Assembly (NCBI RefSeq): GCF_009184865.1
Contig: NZ_CP045096.1
Span: 4,898,001 to 4,962,000 of the forward strand
From: Streptomyces phaeolivaceus
Lineage (GTDB): Bacteria > Actinomycetota > Actinomycetes > Streptomycetales > Streptomycetaceae
DNA length: 64,000 nt
Reading direction: 5' to 3'
In this document: positions 8,228 through 15,996 of the stretch, piece by piece
Layout: the number at the start of each line of letters is the position of its first letter
How positions within the stretch are numbered: position 1 is the stretch's first letter
Position numbers and translations under genes: made by a program
The notes under the pieces: model-generated
Seen by the model: only the letters and a program-made list of their open reading frames with translations
Told to the model about the DNA's origin: nothing
Database searches by the model: none

Positions 8228-8810
8228 CGGCAGCCTCTTCGAGCACGCGCTTCCCGGCCGCGATCAGCCGGGCCACGTTGAGCGGGGTGCACAGCGTGGC
8301 GGCCGACGACATCGGCACCGACCAGTACGAGGCACAGGCCTGCGGGTCGAACTCCACGGCGTCCACCCTCGGGACACCCAGGTAGGTTCCACGGCCCAGG
8401 CAGTCCACCCCGAGCGGCCTCCACTCCTCGAGCGCCTGGCGGAACTTCTCGGGGGTGCTGCCGGGCACCAGCGCGTAGTACCGAGGCCCCTGTACATCGC
8501 AGATGACTGGGCCGCCCTCGAGGACCTCGTCAAGGAGTGCGTCCACGTCCCTCGAGGGCGCCTTGCCGCCGGCCACCGCGAGCACCAGGCGGCCGGGCAG
8601 GCGTACGGCAGAGAACAGAGTGCCCAGGGGCAGCAAGGCCACCTTTCCGGGCTCCGACCACTCCCGACGCGCCTGCTCGGGGGTCGGGTGAGTGGCCAAC
8701 AGCCAGTGCTCGGTGGCCAGTCTCCGGTCGGCGCTGCTGTGCACCAGCACTGCGGGTTCCGGCTCGACGGGCGGTAGTGCCACAGTCTCCGGTCGGGCGG
8801 TAGGTTGCAT
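8217..8810 (-). CDS. Conserved element protein of unknown function, partner of the divergent regulator
   Basis: 197 aa from ATG 8810, preceded by GAAGGAG at a 10-nt distance. Mixed alpha/beta protein with RLATEHWLLATHPTPEQARREW, repeated hydrophobic strands and RYYALVPGSTP. The layout faintly recalls the N-terminal bifunctional primase/polymerase-like proteins seen elsewhere in the window, but no DxD motif is visible, so I do not assign that function. It is divergent from the XRE-type regulator at 8998 and followed in overlap by a 31-aa membrane peptide. Confidence 0.7.
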   Translation of the reverse strand: MQPTARPETVALPPVEPEPAVLVHSSADRRLATEHWLLATHPTPEQARREWSEPGKVALLPLGTLFSAVRLPGRLVLAVAGGKAPSRDVDALLDEVLEGGPVICDVQGPRYYALVPGSTPEKFRQALEEWRPLGVDCLGRGTYLGVPRVDAVEFDPQACASYWSVPMSSAATLCTPLNVARLIAAGKRVLEEAADES

Positions 8811-8997
8811 GGTGTTGACGCTCCTTCGCAGCGTTGGCCACGCCCCGGGAGGCCACCACCTCGCCGGGGTTTTGTCGTAGTCACCCACCGTTGCCGGATC
8901 ACGACACGGTGCGCGATGACAGTGGGGGCGTCATACCGGCGACGTACGGGGCGACATTCCGGTGTCATTCGCGGCGCTACAGGGCTACCGTGATCGC
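8811..8997. promoter_or_regulatory. Divergent control region; probable leaderless start on the right
   Basis: 187 bp between divergent genes. On the plus strand TACCGT (8986-8991, fits TANNNT) lies 6 nt before ATG 8998 and no ribosome site is present, so the regulator is probably made from a leaderless transcript. No clear operator is seen. Confidence 0.5.
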
Positions 8998-9765
8998 ATG
9001 ACGACACCGAACAGCACCCTTCGGGCGGTCCGCATGGGGCTGCTCATGAGTCAGGACGACCTCGCCCGTGCGCTGCGCGATGCCGGGGTGCGCGCGGGGC
9101 AGCCCAACAACGCCTCCAAGCGCCTTGTGCAGCGCTGGGAGGCAGGCACCACGGCGGCGCCCCAGCCGCTCTACGCGCGCGCCCTCGAGTCGGTCACAGG
9201 CCTGCCCATCGAGACGCTCGGCTTTGCCATGCCCGTGCTCGCGCGCGTCTCCGACGACGGCCGGGGCGGTCACGACCTCGAGGGCTCGCACGTCGGCGTC
9301 GCGGAGGCCGGCGGCGCGCCCGTGGCGCAGCCTGCCCCGGGGCGCGGGAACTACTCGGGCGTCTGGCTGAGCACGTACGAGTACGTGTCCAGCGGGCGCG
9401 AGAACCAGGTGTTCATCGGCAAGCACTACGTGGTGCTCCTGCAGCACGGGTCCCGGCTCACCGGCCGGAGCCTGCCGAATGCCTCGCTGAACCCGAACAG
9501 CCCGCTGACGCTGGACCTCGAGGTGGACGGCGCCGCCGTAACGGGCACCTGGACCGAGCAGACGGCGGCTGACGGCTACTACCGGGGCGCACGGTACTTC
9601 GGCGCCCTGCAGCTGCTCGCGGAGCCCACGGGGCGGCGCATGGCCGGTAAGTGGGTCGGCTTCGGCAAGGAGTTCGACGTCAACACCGGCCCGTGGGAAC
9701 TGCGGCTCATGGACGCGTCAACGAGCAAGGCGACGCTTGAGGCGTACAACCGGCCCCCGGAGTGA
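8998..9765 (+). CDS. XRE-type transcriptional regulator with C-terminal sensing domain
   Basis: 255 aa from ATG 8998 (a longer frame from 8962 lacks support). N-terminal helix-turn-helix about residues 10-70: RMGLLMSQDDLARALRDAG, then LVQRWEAGTTAAP, a typical XRE recognition region. After a Gly/Ala-rich linker the C-terminal domain (about 115-245) contains GVWLSTYEYVSSGRENQVF and repeated beta segments, a pattern seen in Streptomyces regulators that sense an unknown ligand. Divergently transcribed from the 197-aa gene, which it may control. Ends before a bidirectional hairpin. Confidence 0.85.
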   Translation: MTTPNSTLRAVRMGLLMSQDDLARALRDAGVRAGQPNNASKRLVQRWEAGTTAAPQPLYARALESVTGLPIETLGFAMPVLARVSDDGRGGHDLEGSHVGVAEAGGAPVAQPAPGRGNYSGVWLSTYEYVSSGRENQVFIGKHYVVLLQHGSRLTGRSLPNASLNPNSPLTLDLEVDGAAVTGTWTEQTAADGYYRGARYFGALQLLAEPTGRRMAGKWVGFGKEFDVNTGPWELRLMDASTSKATLEAYNRPPE

Positions 9766-9791
9766 GCAGCCGGTAGGCCACAAGACGCACG

Positions 9792-9817
9792 ACGGCCCCC
9801 GGAACTTCGGGGGCCGT
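9792..9817. terminator. Bidirectional hairpin between convergent genes
   Basis: Ten-base perfect stem (ACGGCCCCCG / CGGGGGCCGT) with loop GAACTT, between the convergent stops at 9765 (plus) and 9861 (minus). Confidence 0.85.
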
Positions 9818-9860
9818 TCGTCAGCCGCGCGGTGGGGCGATTCCTCAAGAACGCCGGCGC

Positions 9861-10082
9861 CTACGCGTCGTCGTCCTGAGGCGTGGGCCGGTGCTCGCGC
9901 TCCCACGCCTTCCGATCCGCGTGGGCCCGTCGACGCGCCTCTTCGAGGACGGCGCCGGTGACGGGGTTGTCCGGCCCCGGCGGCCACTTGGGGATGCCGT
10001 ACTTGGGGTCACGCCAGTCGAACCGCGGAGGCGCTTCCGCCTTCGCCTTGGCGGCCCGCGCGGCCCGGCGCGGGGTCGTCAC
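9861..10082 (-). CDS. Small basic element protein after the terminase homologue
   Basis: 73 aa from GTG 10082, which overlaps the stop of the upstream gene by 4 nt (GTGA); GTG 10085 is one codon earlier. Lys/Ala-rich N-terminus, then FDWRDPKYGIPKWPPGPDNPVTG and a charged helix. In tailed phages a small endonuclease often sits next to the small terminase, but no HNH motif is visible here. Function unknown. Confidence 0.6.
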   Translation of the reverse strand: MTTPRRAARAAKAKAEAPPRFDWRDPKYGIPKWPPGPDNPVTGAVLEEARRRAHADRKAWEREHRPTPQDDDA

Positions 10083-10477
10083 CACCCTGCCACGTGCTGC
10101 GCGGGCTCCGGCTCGGCTTCCTCAACGATGCGCCACCCGAGCGCGGCCATCGCGCGCGGTGTGAGGCCGAGCGCCTCGCCCGCGTACCGGGCTTCCTGCG
10201 CCATCCACGCGGACGCCTCACCCCTGAGGATGGCGGACTCGTAGACGACCAGGACGGCGACCGTGCCGCGCGCGGCGTCGTCCCACTGCGTCGCCTGCGG
10301 GGACTGCCACAGTTCCTCCCACCGGATGCGTTCGGCGTCCGTCCAGTCCCGGCCCGGCGGGAGATCGGGCACGGGCAGCGTGCACCCGTCGGCGGGAAGG
10401 TCGACGACGGCCGCCGCGCGGGCCGGCCCTCGATGGGCTCGACTGTAGGGCTTCGCTGGGTTACGGGCCTTGGGCAT
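10079..10477 (-). CDS. Phage small-terminase-like protein
   Basis: 132 aa from ATG 10477 with GGAGAG upstream. The order of features is that of phiC31-type small terminase subunits: a basic N-terminus, DLPADG, DWTDAERIRWEELWQSPQA, QW..A, a long helix, then EALGLTPRAMAALGWRIVEE, where LGLTP..(x)..L.W is the family hallmark. Small terminases bind the pac/cos site and direct packaging. No large terminase accompanies it, a situation known from phage satellites that redirect helper packaging. Assignment rests on motif pattern only. Confidence 0.7.
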   Translation of the reverse strand: MPKARNPAKPYSRAHRGPARAAAVVDLPADGCTLPVPDLPPGRDWTDAERIRWEELWQSPQATQWDDAARGTVAVLVVYESAILRGEASAWMAQEARYAGEALGLTPRAMAALGWRIVEEAEPEPAQHVAGW

Positions 10478-10609
10478 GTGATCACTCTCCGTTGCTGCTG
10501 TTGGGGTTGATTGGTCGACCGATCCCGCAGAGCCCTCCCCGGCGTTCTGGAACCCCAGGCCATTGGGGGTCCACCCCCACCCCCGGGGGGTGGGGAGAGG
10601 CACGCTCCG

Positions 10610-10801
10610 TTACGCCTGCTCAGTGCCAGGGGTCTGGCCCTCGTCGTTGTCTCTCTCGGGCCGCTCGACCAGGGCGCGTTCGAGCCACGCCCCGACGTGT
10701 TCGGCGGGGATGTCGATGCTGTCTCCTTCGGTGTAGGTGCGGCCGTTGTAGCCGAAGCAGGAACCTTCGGTGACGACGAGCGTCACGGTGCCCTTGGACA
10801 T
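10610..10801 (-). CDS. 63-aa phage-type protein
   Basis: 63 aa from ATG 10801 with GGGAGG upstream. Beta-rich N-terminus (GTVTLVVTEGSCFGYNGRTYTEGDSIDIPAEHVGAWLERALVE condensed around GRTYTEGD and AWLERALV). Small proteins of this plan (binding pocket, then WLERGLV-like helix) are frequent near head genes in actinophages. No assigned function. A 132-bp gap separates it from the terminase homologue. Confidence 0.55.
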   Translation of the reverse strand: MSKGTVTLVVTEGSCFGYNGRTYTEGDSIDIPAEHVGAWLERALVERPERDNDEGQTPGTEQA

Positions 10802-10859
10802 GGGGGCCTCCCGGGTGGGGCCGCGGTGAACAGGAGTCCGCCGCGGCCCCGGCCTGTGG

Positions 10860-11519
10860 TTACCAGGTGGTCAGTGCCTCGCCGGTGCCGTCGATGCGGG
10901 TGTGGGCCTGGGCGTCGCTGCGCATGGCCTTGAACGTGTGATCGTCGATGCGGGTGATGGGCCCACGCTTGAGGATCAGTTGGTCTCCCGCGCCCGCGCC
11001 GGCCATGGCTTGGCCCTGCTCGGTGAGGTGTGCCCAGAAGAAGCGGAGGCCGAGCGCATCGAGGTAGGCGCGCCGCGCCTCCTCGACTGCGGTGATGGCC
11101 TGCTGGTAGCCGATCGTGGCGGTCACGGTGTCCTGCTCGGCTATGGCCATTCCATCCTCGGCGGCGCGCTGCGCAGCGTTCACGGCGTCGATGTAGGCCT
11201 GGCCGATCAGGTTCTGCAGGACGTCAAAGTCCGCCTTGGTGTGCTCGATCTTCCGCTTCGCGGCGGTGGTGGCCGGGTAGTCGAAGGTGGCGGAGCTTCC
11301 CCCGCTGAGGACGAGATCGGCGAGGGCCGCGCGGTCCTCGCCGGTGGCGGCCGGGAGCTGAGCGACGGCGTCGCGGTGTGCCTGATGTGCCTCGCTGACG
11401 CGGCGGCGCAGGACGAGGAAGGCGAGCACGGCGGGGCGTGCCTCCTCGGGGATCTTCCCCTTGGCCGGGAAGCTGGCGTAAACGTGGGCGCTGGCCCTGG
11501 GCGGTCGGTGTTCGGCCAC
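10860..11519 (-). CDS. Element protein of unknown function, long helical
   Basis: 219 aa from GTG 11519, three bases after the stop of the upstream gene. Mostly alpha-helical: AKRKIEHTKADFDVLQNLIGQAYI and YQQAITAVEEARRAYLDALGL suggest a helical bundle or coiled coil. No recognisable domain. Its position between the small zinc-like proteins and the terminase homologue fits a structural or packaging accessory, which is inference only. Confidence 0.65.
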   Translation of the reverse strand: MAEHRPPRASAHVYASFPAKGKIPEEARPAVLAFLVLRRRVSEAHQAHRDAVAQLPAATGEDRAALADLVLSGGSSATFDYPATTAAKRKIEHTKADFDVLQNLIGQAYIDAVNAAQRAAEDGMAIAEQDTVTATIGYQQAITAVEEARRAYLDALGLRFFWAHLTEQGQAMAGAGAGDQLILKRGPITRIDDHTFKAMRSDAQAHTRIDGTGEALTTW

Positions 11520-11522
11520 GGG

Positions 11523-11798
11523 TCAGATCTCCTTGGTGACGATGCACTCGGGGCACCGGAAGCGGACGGGGTCGGACTGGCGGACGCTGCGGTTGTCGAC
11601 CATGACGCGTTCGACGGGCGGCTTCGAGCAGCCAGCCTTGTGGTCGACGCTGGCGTCGGGGTCGCGGCCGTCCTCCAGCTCGTGGAAGTGGCCGGCCTCG
11701 GCCGCCGCGCTGATCTCCTCAGCGGTCATGTTCTTGAGGTCCGCTGACCCGTACTGCGTGACGGGCGGGGTGCGGCGGAAGCGTGGAGCCTTGCTCAT
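11523..11798 (-). CDS. Small Cys-containing protein, paralogue of the next gene
   Basis: 91 aa from ATG 11798 (AGGAGA upstream). Central segment DLKNMTAEEISAAAEAGHFHEL aligns with DLKGMSPDEIVAAEDAGQLDEL of the upstream gene, so the two are paralogues. The C-terminus adds a single Cys (CSKPP) and a CxxC pair (FRCPECI) that could bind zinc. The conserved segment resembles the short helix found in many actinobacterial mobile-element proteins. Function unknown. Confidence 0.6.
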   Translation of the reverse strand: MSKAPRFRRTPPVTQYGSADLKNMTAEEISAAAEAGHFHELEDGRDPDASVDHKAGCSKPPVERVMVDNRSVRQSDPVRFRCPECIVTKEI

Positions 11799-11815
11799 GC
11801 TTGGGTTTCTCCTGA

Positions 11816-12034
11816 TCAGTCGCGGTAGCGGTGGTTGTAGGCGCCACGGTTGAGCAGCTCATCGAGCTGCCCGGCGTCCTCGGCGGCAACGATCTCGTCG
11901 GGGCTCATGCCCTTGAGGTCGTTCTCGCTGAGCTGCCCCACACGGCCCGTGTCGCGGCCGTACGAGCCGCTGTCGGCATGGCCCTGGAAGCGGGGCGGGC
12001 CCGGCGGGTCGGTGGGGATCTCGTCATCGGTCAT
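11816..12034 (-). CDS. Small acidic element protein, paralogue of the following gene
   Basis: 72 aa from ATG 12034, preceded by AGGAGGAG. Disordered Pro/Gly-rich N-terminus, then the shared helix NDLKGMSPDEIVAAEDAGQL and a basic, Tyr-containing end. Lies just downstream of the palindromic region at 12073-12137. Function unknown. Confidence 0.6.
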   Translation of the reverse strand: MTDDEIPTDPPGPPRFQGHADSGSYGRDTGRVGQLSENDLKGMSPDEIVAAEDAGQLDELLNRGAYNHRYRD

Positions 12035-12072
12035 CTGACTCCTCCTGTCGTTACGCTGCGTGCGCATAGGTG

Positions 12073-12137
12073 CCGTAGATGCCATAGGCGCCAGCACTCT
12101 GGGGTTGGCGCCTATGGCGCCTACGTGGCATCTACGG
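12073..12137. repeat. Nested palindrome / iteron-like block
   Basis: Inner inverted repeat GCCATAGGCGCC (12081-12092) with 12107-12118; outer inverted repeat CCGTAGATGCCA (12073-12084) with 12126-12137. On the minus strand this also reads as two abutting TAGGCGCCA units. It lies between the RepA-like gene (its last codons are inside) and the gene at 12034. Candidate replication origin or operator of the element. Confidence 0.65.
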
Positions 12138-13260
12138 GTTCGGTGGTCACGGTGAGTGCCCAGACCCATTCCTTGCCGAATCCGGCTCTCTGGGACTTCA
12201 CGCCCACCCTGTGGCGCGCTCGCTGGACTGTGCGCTTGGCGAAGCCGTCTCGCTCCGCTGCCTTGAGGACGTCGCCCGCTGCTGCCTCGCCGCCGGCGTC
12301 GGTGAGGTAGCCGCGTAGCCACTCGGCGGCCTCGTCCCGCTCGCTGACCTCTTCGCGGTCGACGGGCGCGGCGAGGGTGTCCTCTACGGTGCGCTGGGAG
12401 ACCCCGGTGAAGGTGAGGCGGCCGACGTTGGCCATGCCCTTGCGGGTGGGCACGTCGTAGCCCTCGATCCGGTACGCGAGGGACGGCAGGTCGAGACGGC
12501 CGAGACTGTTCTTCGTCTGCGTCATCACCTGCTCGTCCGTCTCGCCGTCGCGTGCGAACGCCAGGACCGCGCGGGCGAGATCCTTGAAGGCGCCGGAGCC
12601 GGTGATGAGCTGCGAAGCGTCGGTGCTGCTGCCCTTGTTGAAGTGGGCGATCCCGAGCGTGAGGGCCTTGGTCCGCTCCGCCATCCGTACGAGGGGCTCG
12701 AGGGCCTGGCGCACGTCCTGGGACCGGTGGGCGTCGACGCGGCTGCCGAGCGTCGACATGAGCGGGTCGACGATGAGCGCGGCGACGTCGTACTCATCGA
12801 TGGCGAGGGCGAGCGGTTCGATGTCGGCGGGCAGGCAGATCATCGTCTCTCCGGTGATCAACCGTCCGTCCTCGAAGCGGGTCGTCTCGACGTCGACGCG
12901 GTAGACGCGCTCGAGGTCGGCGTCTGCTGCGATCAGGCGCGGTACGAGGGTGCGCGACCACGAGTCCTCGACGGCCGCGTAGAAGACGTTCCGGGGGCGG
13001 CCGTGGAAGGTGCCGGGAAGTTGCCCCCGGGAGAGACGGGCGGCAAGCCAGATGCCGAACGACGACTTGCCGGTGCCCTCGCGCCCTGCGGCGAGGGTGA
13101 GTGCGCCGGCAGGGACGCGCCCGGCGCCGGGCTCCGGCTCCCATGCCCAGATGACCGGCTCAGGCTCGATCGCCGCGGCCGGGGTGAGCTTGATACGGCG
13201 CGGGGCGGGCAGTTCGGGCAGTCCGTTCGCCAGGCCGTGGACGGTTGGGTCAGTGGTCAC
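12121..13260 (-). CDS. RepA-like AAA ATPase (replicative helicase/initiator type)
   Basis: 379 aa from GTG 13260, which overlaps the previous stop by 11 nt. Walker A GREGTGKS at 59-66 in the context AAGREGTGKSSFGIWLA, typical of AAA_25/RepA hexameric helicases that accompany phage and plasmid primases; a strand ending ALIVDPLMS serves as Walker B, and LTLGIAHFNKG is the sensor strand. A C-terminal segment (about 310-379) looks like a winged helix (AAGDVLKAAERDGFAKRTVQRARHRVGV). Together with the repeats beside its 3' end this suggests autonomous replication after excision. Role inferred from family. Confidence 0.85.
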   Translation of the reverse strand: MTTDPTVHGLANGLPELPAPRRIKLTPAAAIEPEPVIWAWEPEPGAGRVPAGALTLAAGREGTGKSSFGIWLAARLSRGQLPGTFHGRPRNVFYAAVEDSWSRTLVPRLIAADADLERVYRVDVETTRFEDGRLITGETMICLPADIEPLALAIDEYDVAALIVDPLMSTLGSRVDAHRSQDVRQALEPLVRMAERTKALTLGIAHFNKGSSTDASQLITGSGAFKDLARAVLAFARDGETDEQVMTQTKNSLGRLDLPSLAYRIEGYDVPTRKGMANVGRLTFTGVSQRTVEDTLAAPVDREEVSERDEAAEWLRGYLTDAGGEAAAGDVLKAAERDGFAKRTVQRARHRVGVKSQRAGFGKEWVWALTVTTEPVDAT

Positions 13261-13828
13261 GGGCGGGTCCGTCCTGCGGTGCGTTGGTGGGAAGGTCGAC
13301 CTGGCGGCCGTCGACGAGGTGCCGGTACCAGCTGGGGCGGCCGGGAATGGCGACCGGCGGCCATCCGGCGGTCGCCAGCACGTCACGCGCGGGACCGAGT
13401 ACGGCGCGGCGGCGGATCTCCTCGGCGGTCGGCCGCCGGGCGACGTCCCGCGCGAGGCTCGCCGCGTACGCGTTGGCGTCGGCATAGATCTCGCGGCGGT
13501 ACGCCTCGGGGTCCTCCTCGGCGAGCCTGTCCAACCGGGCCTCCTCGTCGGCGTGCCGCCGGTGCTGCTCGGCGGCCGTGATGATCGCTGCGACTTTCCG
13601 CGGGTCCCCGGGTGTCAGCCGTAGCCACGCGAGCGAGCCGTACGCCGGGGGGAGGTCCTCGACGGCCTTGAGCAAGCTGGTCACTTGGGCCGACGCCCAC
13701 AAAGCGGCAACCTCGCCCGGTGACACCCCCGGCGGCGCTACGCTGGCCCTCGCAGTCCCACCGCTCGCCGCGAGGACTTCCGCAGACGCCCCGGCCATCA
13801 CCCGGGGCGTCTGTGCGTTCCGGGTCAT
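13250..13828 (-). CDS. DUF2742-type protein
   Basis: 192 aa from ATG 13828, in a 4-nt ATGA overlap with the excisionase stop. The segment VEDLPPAYGSLAWLRLTPGDPRKVAAIITAAEQHRRHADE matches the DUF2742 pattern (LP..GS..W..L...DPRK.AA...AAE.H) that I know from mycobacterial prophage-like elements; only short pieces are quoted here: GSLAWLRLTPGDPRKVAAI. A helical Arg/Glu-rich middle and a basic C-terminus follow. It sits between excisionase and RepA-like genes as in other integrative elements. Function unknown. Confidence 0.75.
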   Translation of the reverse strand: MTRNAQTPRVMAGASAEVLAASGGTARASVAPPGVSPGEVAALWASAQVTSLLKAVEDLPPAYGSLAWLRLTPGDPRKVAAIITAAEQHRRHADEEARLDRLAEEDPEAYRREIYADANAYAASLARDVARRPTAEEIRRRAVLGPARDVLATAGWPPVAIPGRPSWYRHLVDGRQVDLPTNAPQDGPARDH

Positions 13829-14049
13829 GCCGCCGGCTGCCCTTCCCCCGACAGCAGTCGCACCAGGTCGGCCGTGATCACGACGCGGCGGCGGCCGAAC
13901 TCGAGCGTGCGCACAGGCGCCTTGCCGCGCTTGATCTGCTCGTACAACTCCGACCGGCTGCAGCCAAGAGCGAGTGCTGCCTGAGGCACGCGCACCGTGG
14001 CCGGCCACTGCTCAACATCCGCGAGCGTGGGCCTCTGCGAGTGCTCCAT
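13825..14049 (-). CDS. xis: Excisionase (MerR-like helix-turn-helix)
   Basis: 74 aa from ATG 14049 with AGGAG five bases upstream (GTG 14055 is an alternative). Residues about 18-60 show the excisionase pattern: VPQAALALGCSRSELYEQIKRG then RTLEFGRRRVVITADLVRLL, i.e. a winged helix of the AlpA/MerR type. It would bend attachment-site DNA and turn the integrase towards excision. First gene of the leftward operon, divergent from the XRE regulator. Confidence 0.85.
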   Translation of the reverse strand: MEHSQRPTLADVEQWPATVRVPQAALALGCSRSELYEQIKRGKAPVRTLEFGRRRVVITADLVRLLSGEGQPAA

Positions 14050-14170
14050 GTTCACTCCTGTCGTCAGTTGACGCTACTTCCGCGTCAGTGGTACGTATAT
14101 ATCACGTCGTCTGCGGACGGCGGTAGCCTGAATGGACGGGATGGACTAGATGAGTCTTAGGCTGACGCTC
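14050..14170. promoter_or_regulatory. Divergent early promoter region of the element
   Basis: Contains the inverted repeat CGTCA-GT-TGACG (14062-14073), a further CGTCA at 14083-14087 and an A+T-rich stretch GTACGTATATATCACG. TAGGCT (14158-14163) lies 7 nt before ATG 14171, compatible with a leaderless regulator transcript. Likely site of XRE autoregulation and of the lysogeny-type switch. Confidence 0.55.
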
Positions 14171-14698
14171 ATGCCCGAGCAGAAGCGCGCACCCCAGATC
14201 AGCGACCCGACCAGCCTCACCGTGGCCGCCAACATCCGTCGGCACCGTGAGCGGCAGGGGTTCTCTACCTACGAGCTGTCCCGGCGCCTGAATGACCTAG
14301 GTCGCCCCATGACGCCTGCAGCTGTAGGACGGCTCGAGCGTTGTGAACGTCGCGTGGACGTCGGAGATCTGATGGCCCTGGCCGTCGCCCTCGACGTGCC
14401 GCCGGTGACCCTTCTTCTGCCTGCCAGCCTTCGCGGTGACGTAGAGATCACCGGTGCCGGGGCCGTAAATGCTCGGCGGGTCTTGAGGTGGAGCCAGGGC
14501 AGGGAGCCGCTGCGCTACCCGGACGAGGCGGACGACGAGGAGTCGCGTGCGCGCTTCCTCGCCATGTGGCTCATGGCGTCTACGCCGGGCGGGCGGGGCT
14601 TCGACATGACGACCGAGGAAGGGCAGCGCGCCCTGATTCAGGCGTTGAAGGAGGGTGCGTGGGGCACCGAAGTGAGCGGGGGCGATAGTGGCGGCTGA
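14171..14698 (+). CDS. XRE-family regulator upstream of integrase
   Basis: 175 aa from ATG 14171 (an in-frame ATG at 14150 adds seven residues). Helix-turn-helix in residues about 15-75: ANIRRHRERQGFSTYELSRRL, then PAAVGRLERCERRVDVGDLMALA, ending in PPVTLLLP. The C-terminal half is acidic and helical. Its stop overlaps the integrase start by 11 nt, so the two are co-translated, tying integrase expression to the regulator, as in many integrative elements. Confidence 0.85.
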   Translation: MPEQKRAPQISDPTSLTVAANIRRHRERQGFSTYELSRRLNDLGRPMTPAAVGRLERCERRVDVGDLMALAVALDVPPVTLLLPASLRGDVEITGAGAVNARRVLRWSQGREPLRYPDEADDEESRARFLAMWLMASTPGGRGFDMTTEEGQRALIQALKEGAWGTEVSGGDSGG

Positions 14699-15860
14699 CC
14701 CGATCAAGAAGGTCACGCTGGCGAGCGGCAAGGTGCGGTACCGGTTCGTGGTCGACGTCGGCCGGCACCCGGAGACGGGCGAGCGGCAGCAGGTGACGCG
14801 CACCTTCGACACGAAGACGGAAGCGAAGGACGAGTACGCGCGGATCCGTCACGAGCGGGCGGCAGGGACGCTGGTGGTGCCGGCGAAGACGACCGTTGCT
14901 CAGCTCATCGACATGTGGCTGCGCGAGGCCACCGTGGACGTGGAAGCGGCAACGAAGCGGTCGTACGAGGACGCGATGCGGTACGTACGGACACGGCTCG
15001 GCGAGAAGCGCGTCCAGGAGCTGGCGACCGCGGACGTTCAGGACCTGGTCGAGTGGATGCTCACCAGCGCGCGGCGGATCGGCGGCAAGCCGGGTACGGG
15101 CCTGTCAGTGCGCACGGTTGATCTGACGTTGGGCCGTCTGCGGGCCGCGCTGAACATGGCGGTCCGTGACCGCCTGGTGGTGCGGAACGTGGCGGAGTAC
15201 GCGAAGGTGCCGCGCCAGGCCCGGAAGGACGACCGGGCGCGGCGGCGGGCGCGGCGGCCGTGGACCGAGGACGAGGTGAAGGTGTTCCTGGCGCACTGCG
15301 CCGGGGGGCGTCTGTACGCGGTGATGCTGCTCTCGCTGATCGGCTTGAGACCGGCGGAGGTGTGCGGACTGCGGTGGGTCGACGTCGACCTTGACGCGGG
15401 CACGCTGTCGGTGGAGTGGACGCGCACGCTCGTCGCCGGCGTCGTCATCGAGAAGGACACCAAGTCGACCGCCGGGGAACGCGGCCTCCCCCTCCCGGCT
15501 CCGGTCCTCGCCGCACTGAAGGTGTTCCGCCGGCGGCAGACTGCCGAACGGCTCGCCGGGGGCGAGGGTTACGACGCCTCCGGGCGGGTCGTCGTCGACG
15601 AGCTCGGCGCGGCCGTGAAAACGGACTGGCTCAGGCGCCAGGCGTACAAGCTGATGGAAGAGGCCGAGGTGCGGCGGGTCCGACTGTACGACGCGCGGCA
15701 CGCCTGCCTGTCGTGGATGGCGAACAACGGCGTCCCCGACACGGTAGTGAGCGCGTGGGCCGGACACGCCGACCTCGGCTTCACGAAGCGCACGTACGTG
15801 CACCCCGACCCGCAGTCGCTGAAGGCGGGTTCGGACCGGCTCGCCGATCTGCTCGGCTGA
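14688..15860 (+). CDS. int: Tyrosine recombinase (integrase) of the tRNA-Arg element
   Basis: 390 aa from GTG 14688 with GGGGG upstream. N-terminal AP2-like arm-binding part (about 1-60), SAM-like core-binding domain (about 65-165) and catalytic domain (about 185-385). Catalytic residues visible: Arg in LIGLRPAEVCGLRW, the RHACLSW box, GHADLGFTKRTY with the nucleophile Tyr in TYVH. All expected residues are present, so it should be active. It stops 92 bp before attR, pointing at the tRNA gene. Confidence 0.93.
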   Translation: MAADPIKKVTLASGKVRYRFVVDVGRHPETGERQQVTRTFDTKTEAKDEYARIRHERAAGTLVVPAKTTVAQLIDMWLREATVDVEAATKRSYEDAMRYVRTRLGEKRVQELATADVQDLVEWMLTSARRIGGKPGTGLSVRTVDLTLGRLRAALNMAVRDRLVVRNVAEYAKVPRQARKDDRARRRARRPWTEDEVKVFLAHCAGGRLYAVMLLSLIGLRPAEVCGLRWVDVDLDAGTLSVEWTRTLVAGVVIEKDTKSTAGERGLPLPAPVLAALKVFRRRQTAERLAGGEGYDASGRVVVDELGAAVKTDWLRRQAYKLMEEAEVRRVRLYDARHACLSWMANNGVPDTVVSAWAGHADLGFTKRTYVHPDPQSLKAGSDRLADLLG

Positions 15861-15952
15861 CCTCCCCGAAGGGGATGTGAGAGACCGTGAGACGACACGA
15901 CAAAGGCCCCGATCCGCCGGAGCGATTCGGAGCCATTGACCTGGTACTTCTG

Positions 15953-15996
15953 GTGCACTCGGCAGGATTCGAACCTGCAACCTTCTGATCCGTAGT
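15953..15996. repeat. attR: 44-bp direct repeat inside tRNA-Arg
   Basis: Identical to 6469-6512. It supplies the 3' half of the functional tRNA-Arg, so integration restores the tRNA. Confidence 0.95.

Larger units (their letters stand above)
6469..15996. mobile_element. Integrated element in tRNA-Arg(ACG), phage-satellite-like
   Basis: A 9.5-kb block between 44-bp att repeats. Gene order from attR leftwards: tyrosine integrase and XRE regulator (plus strand), then divergently excisionase, DUF2742 protein, RepA-like AAA ATPase, two paralogous small proteins, a 219-aa protein, a 63-aa protein, a small-terminase homologue and a 73-aa protein. At the left are a second XRE-type regulator, a divergent pair ending in a 31-aa membrane peptide, and a five-gene overlapping plus-strand operon. 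I find no large terminase, portal, capsid, tail or lysis gene and no FtsK-like transfer gene. Content fits a phage-inducible island or satellite better than an AICE; a decayed prophage is the alternative. Confidence 0.85.

Noticed and set aside
6469..15996. Reading the first element as an AICE
   Set aside because: No FtsK-like transfer gene, spd genes or KorSA-type repressor; a small-terminase homologue is present instead.
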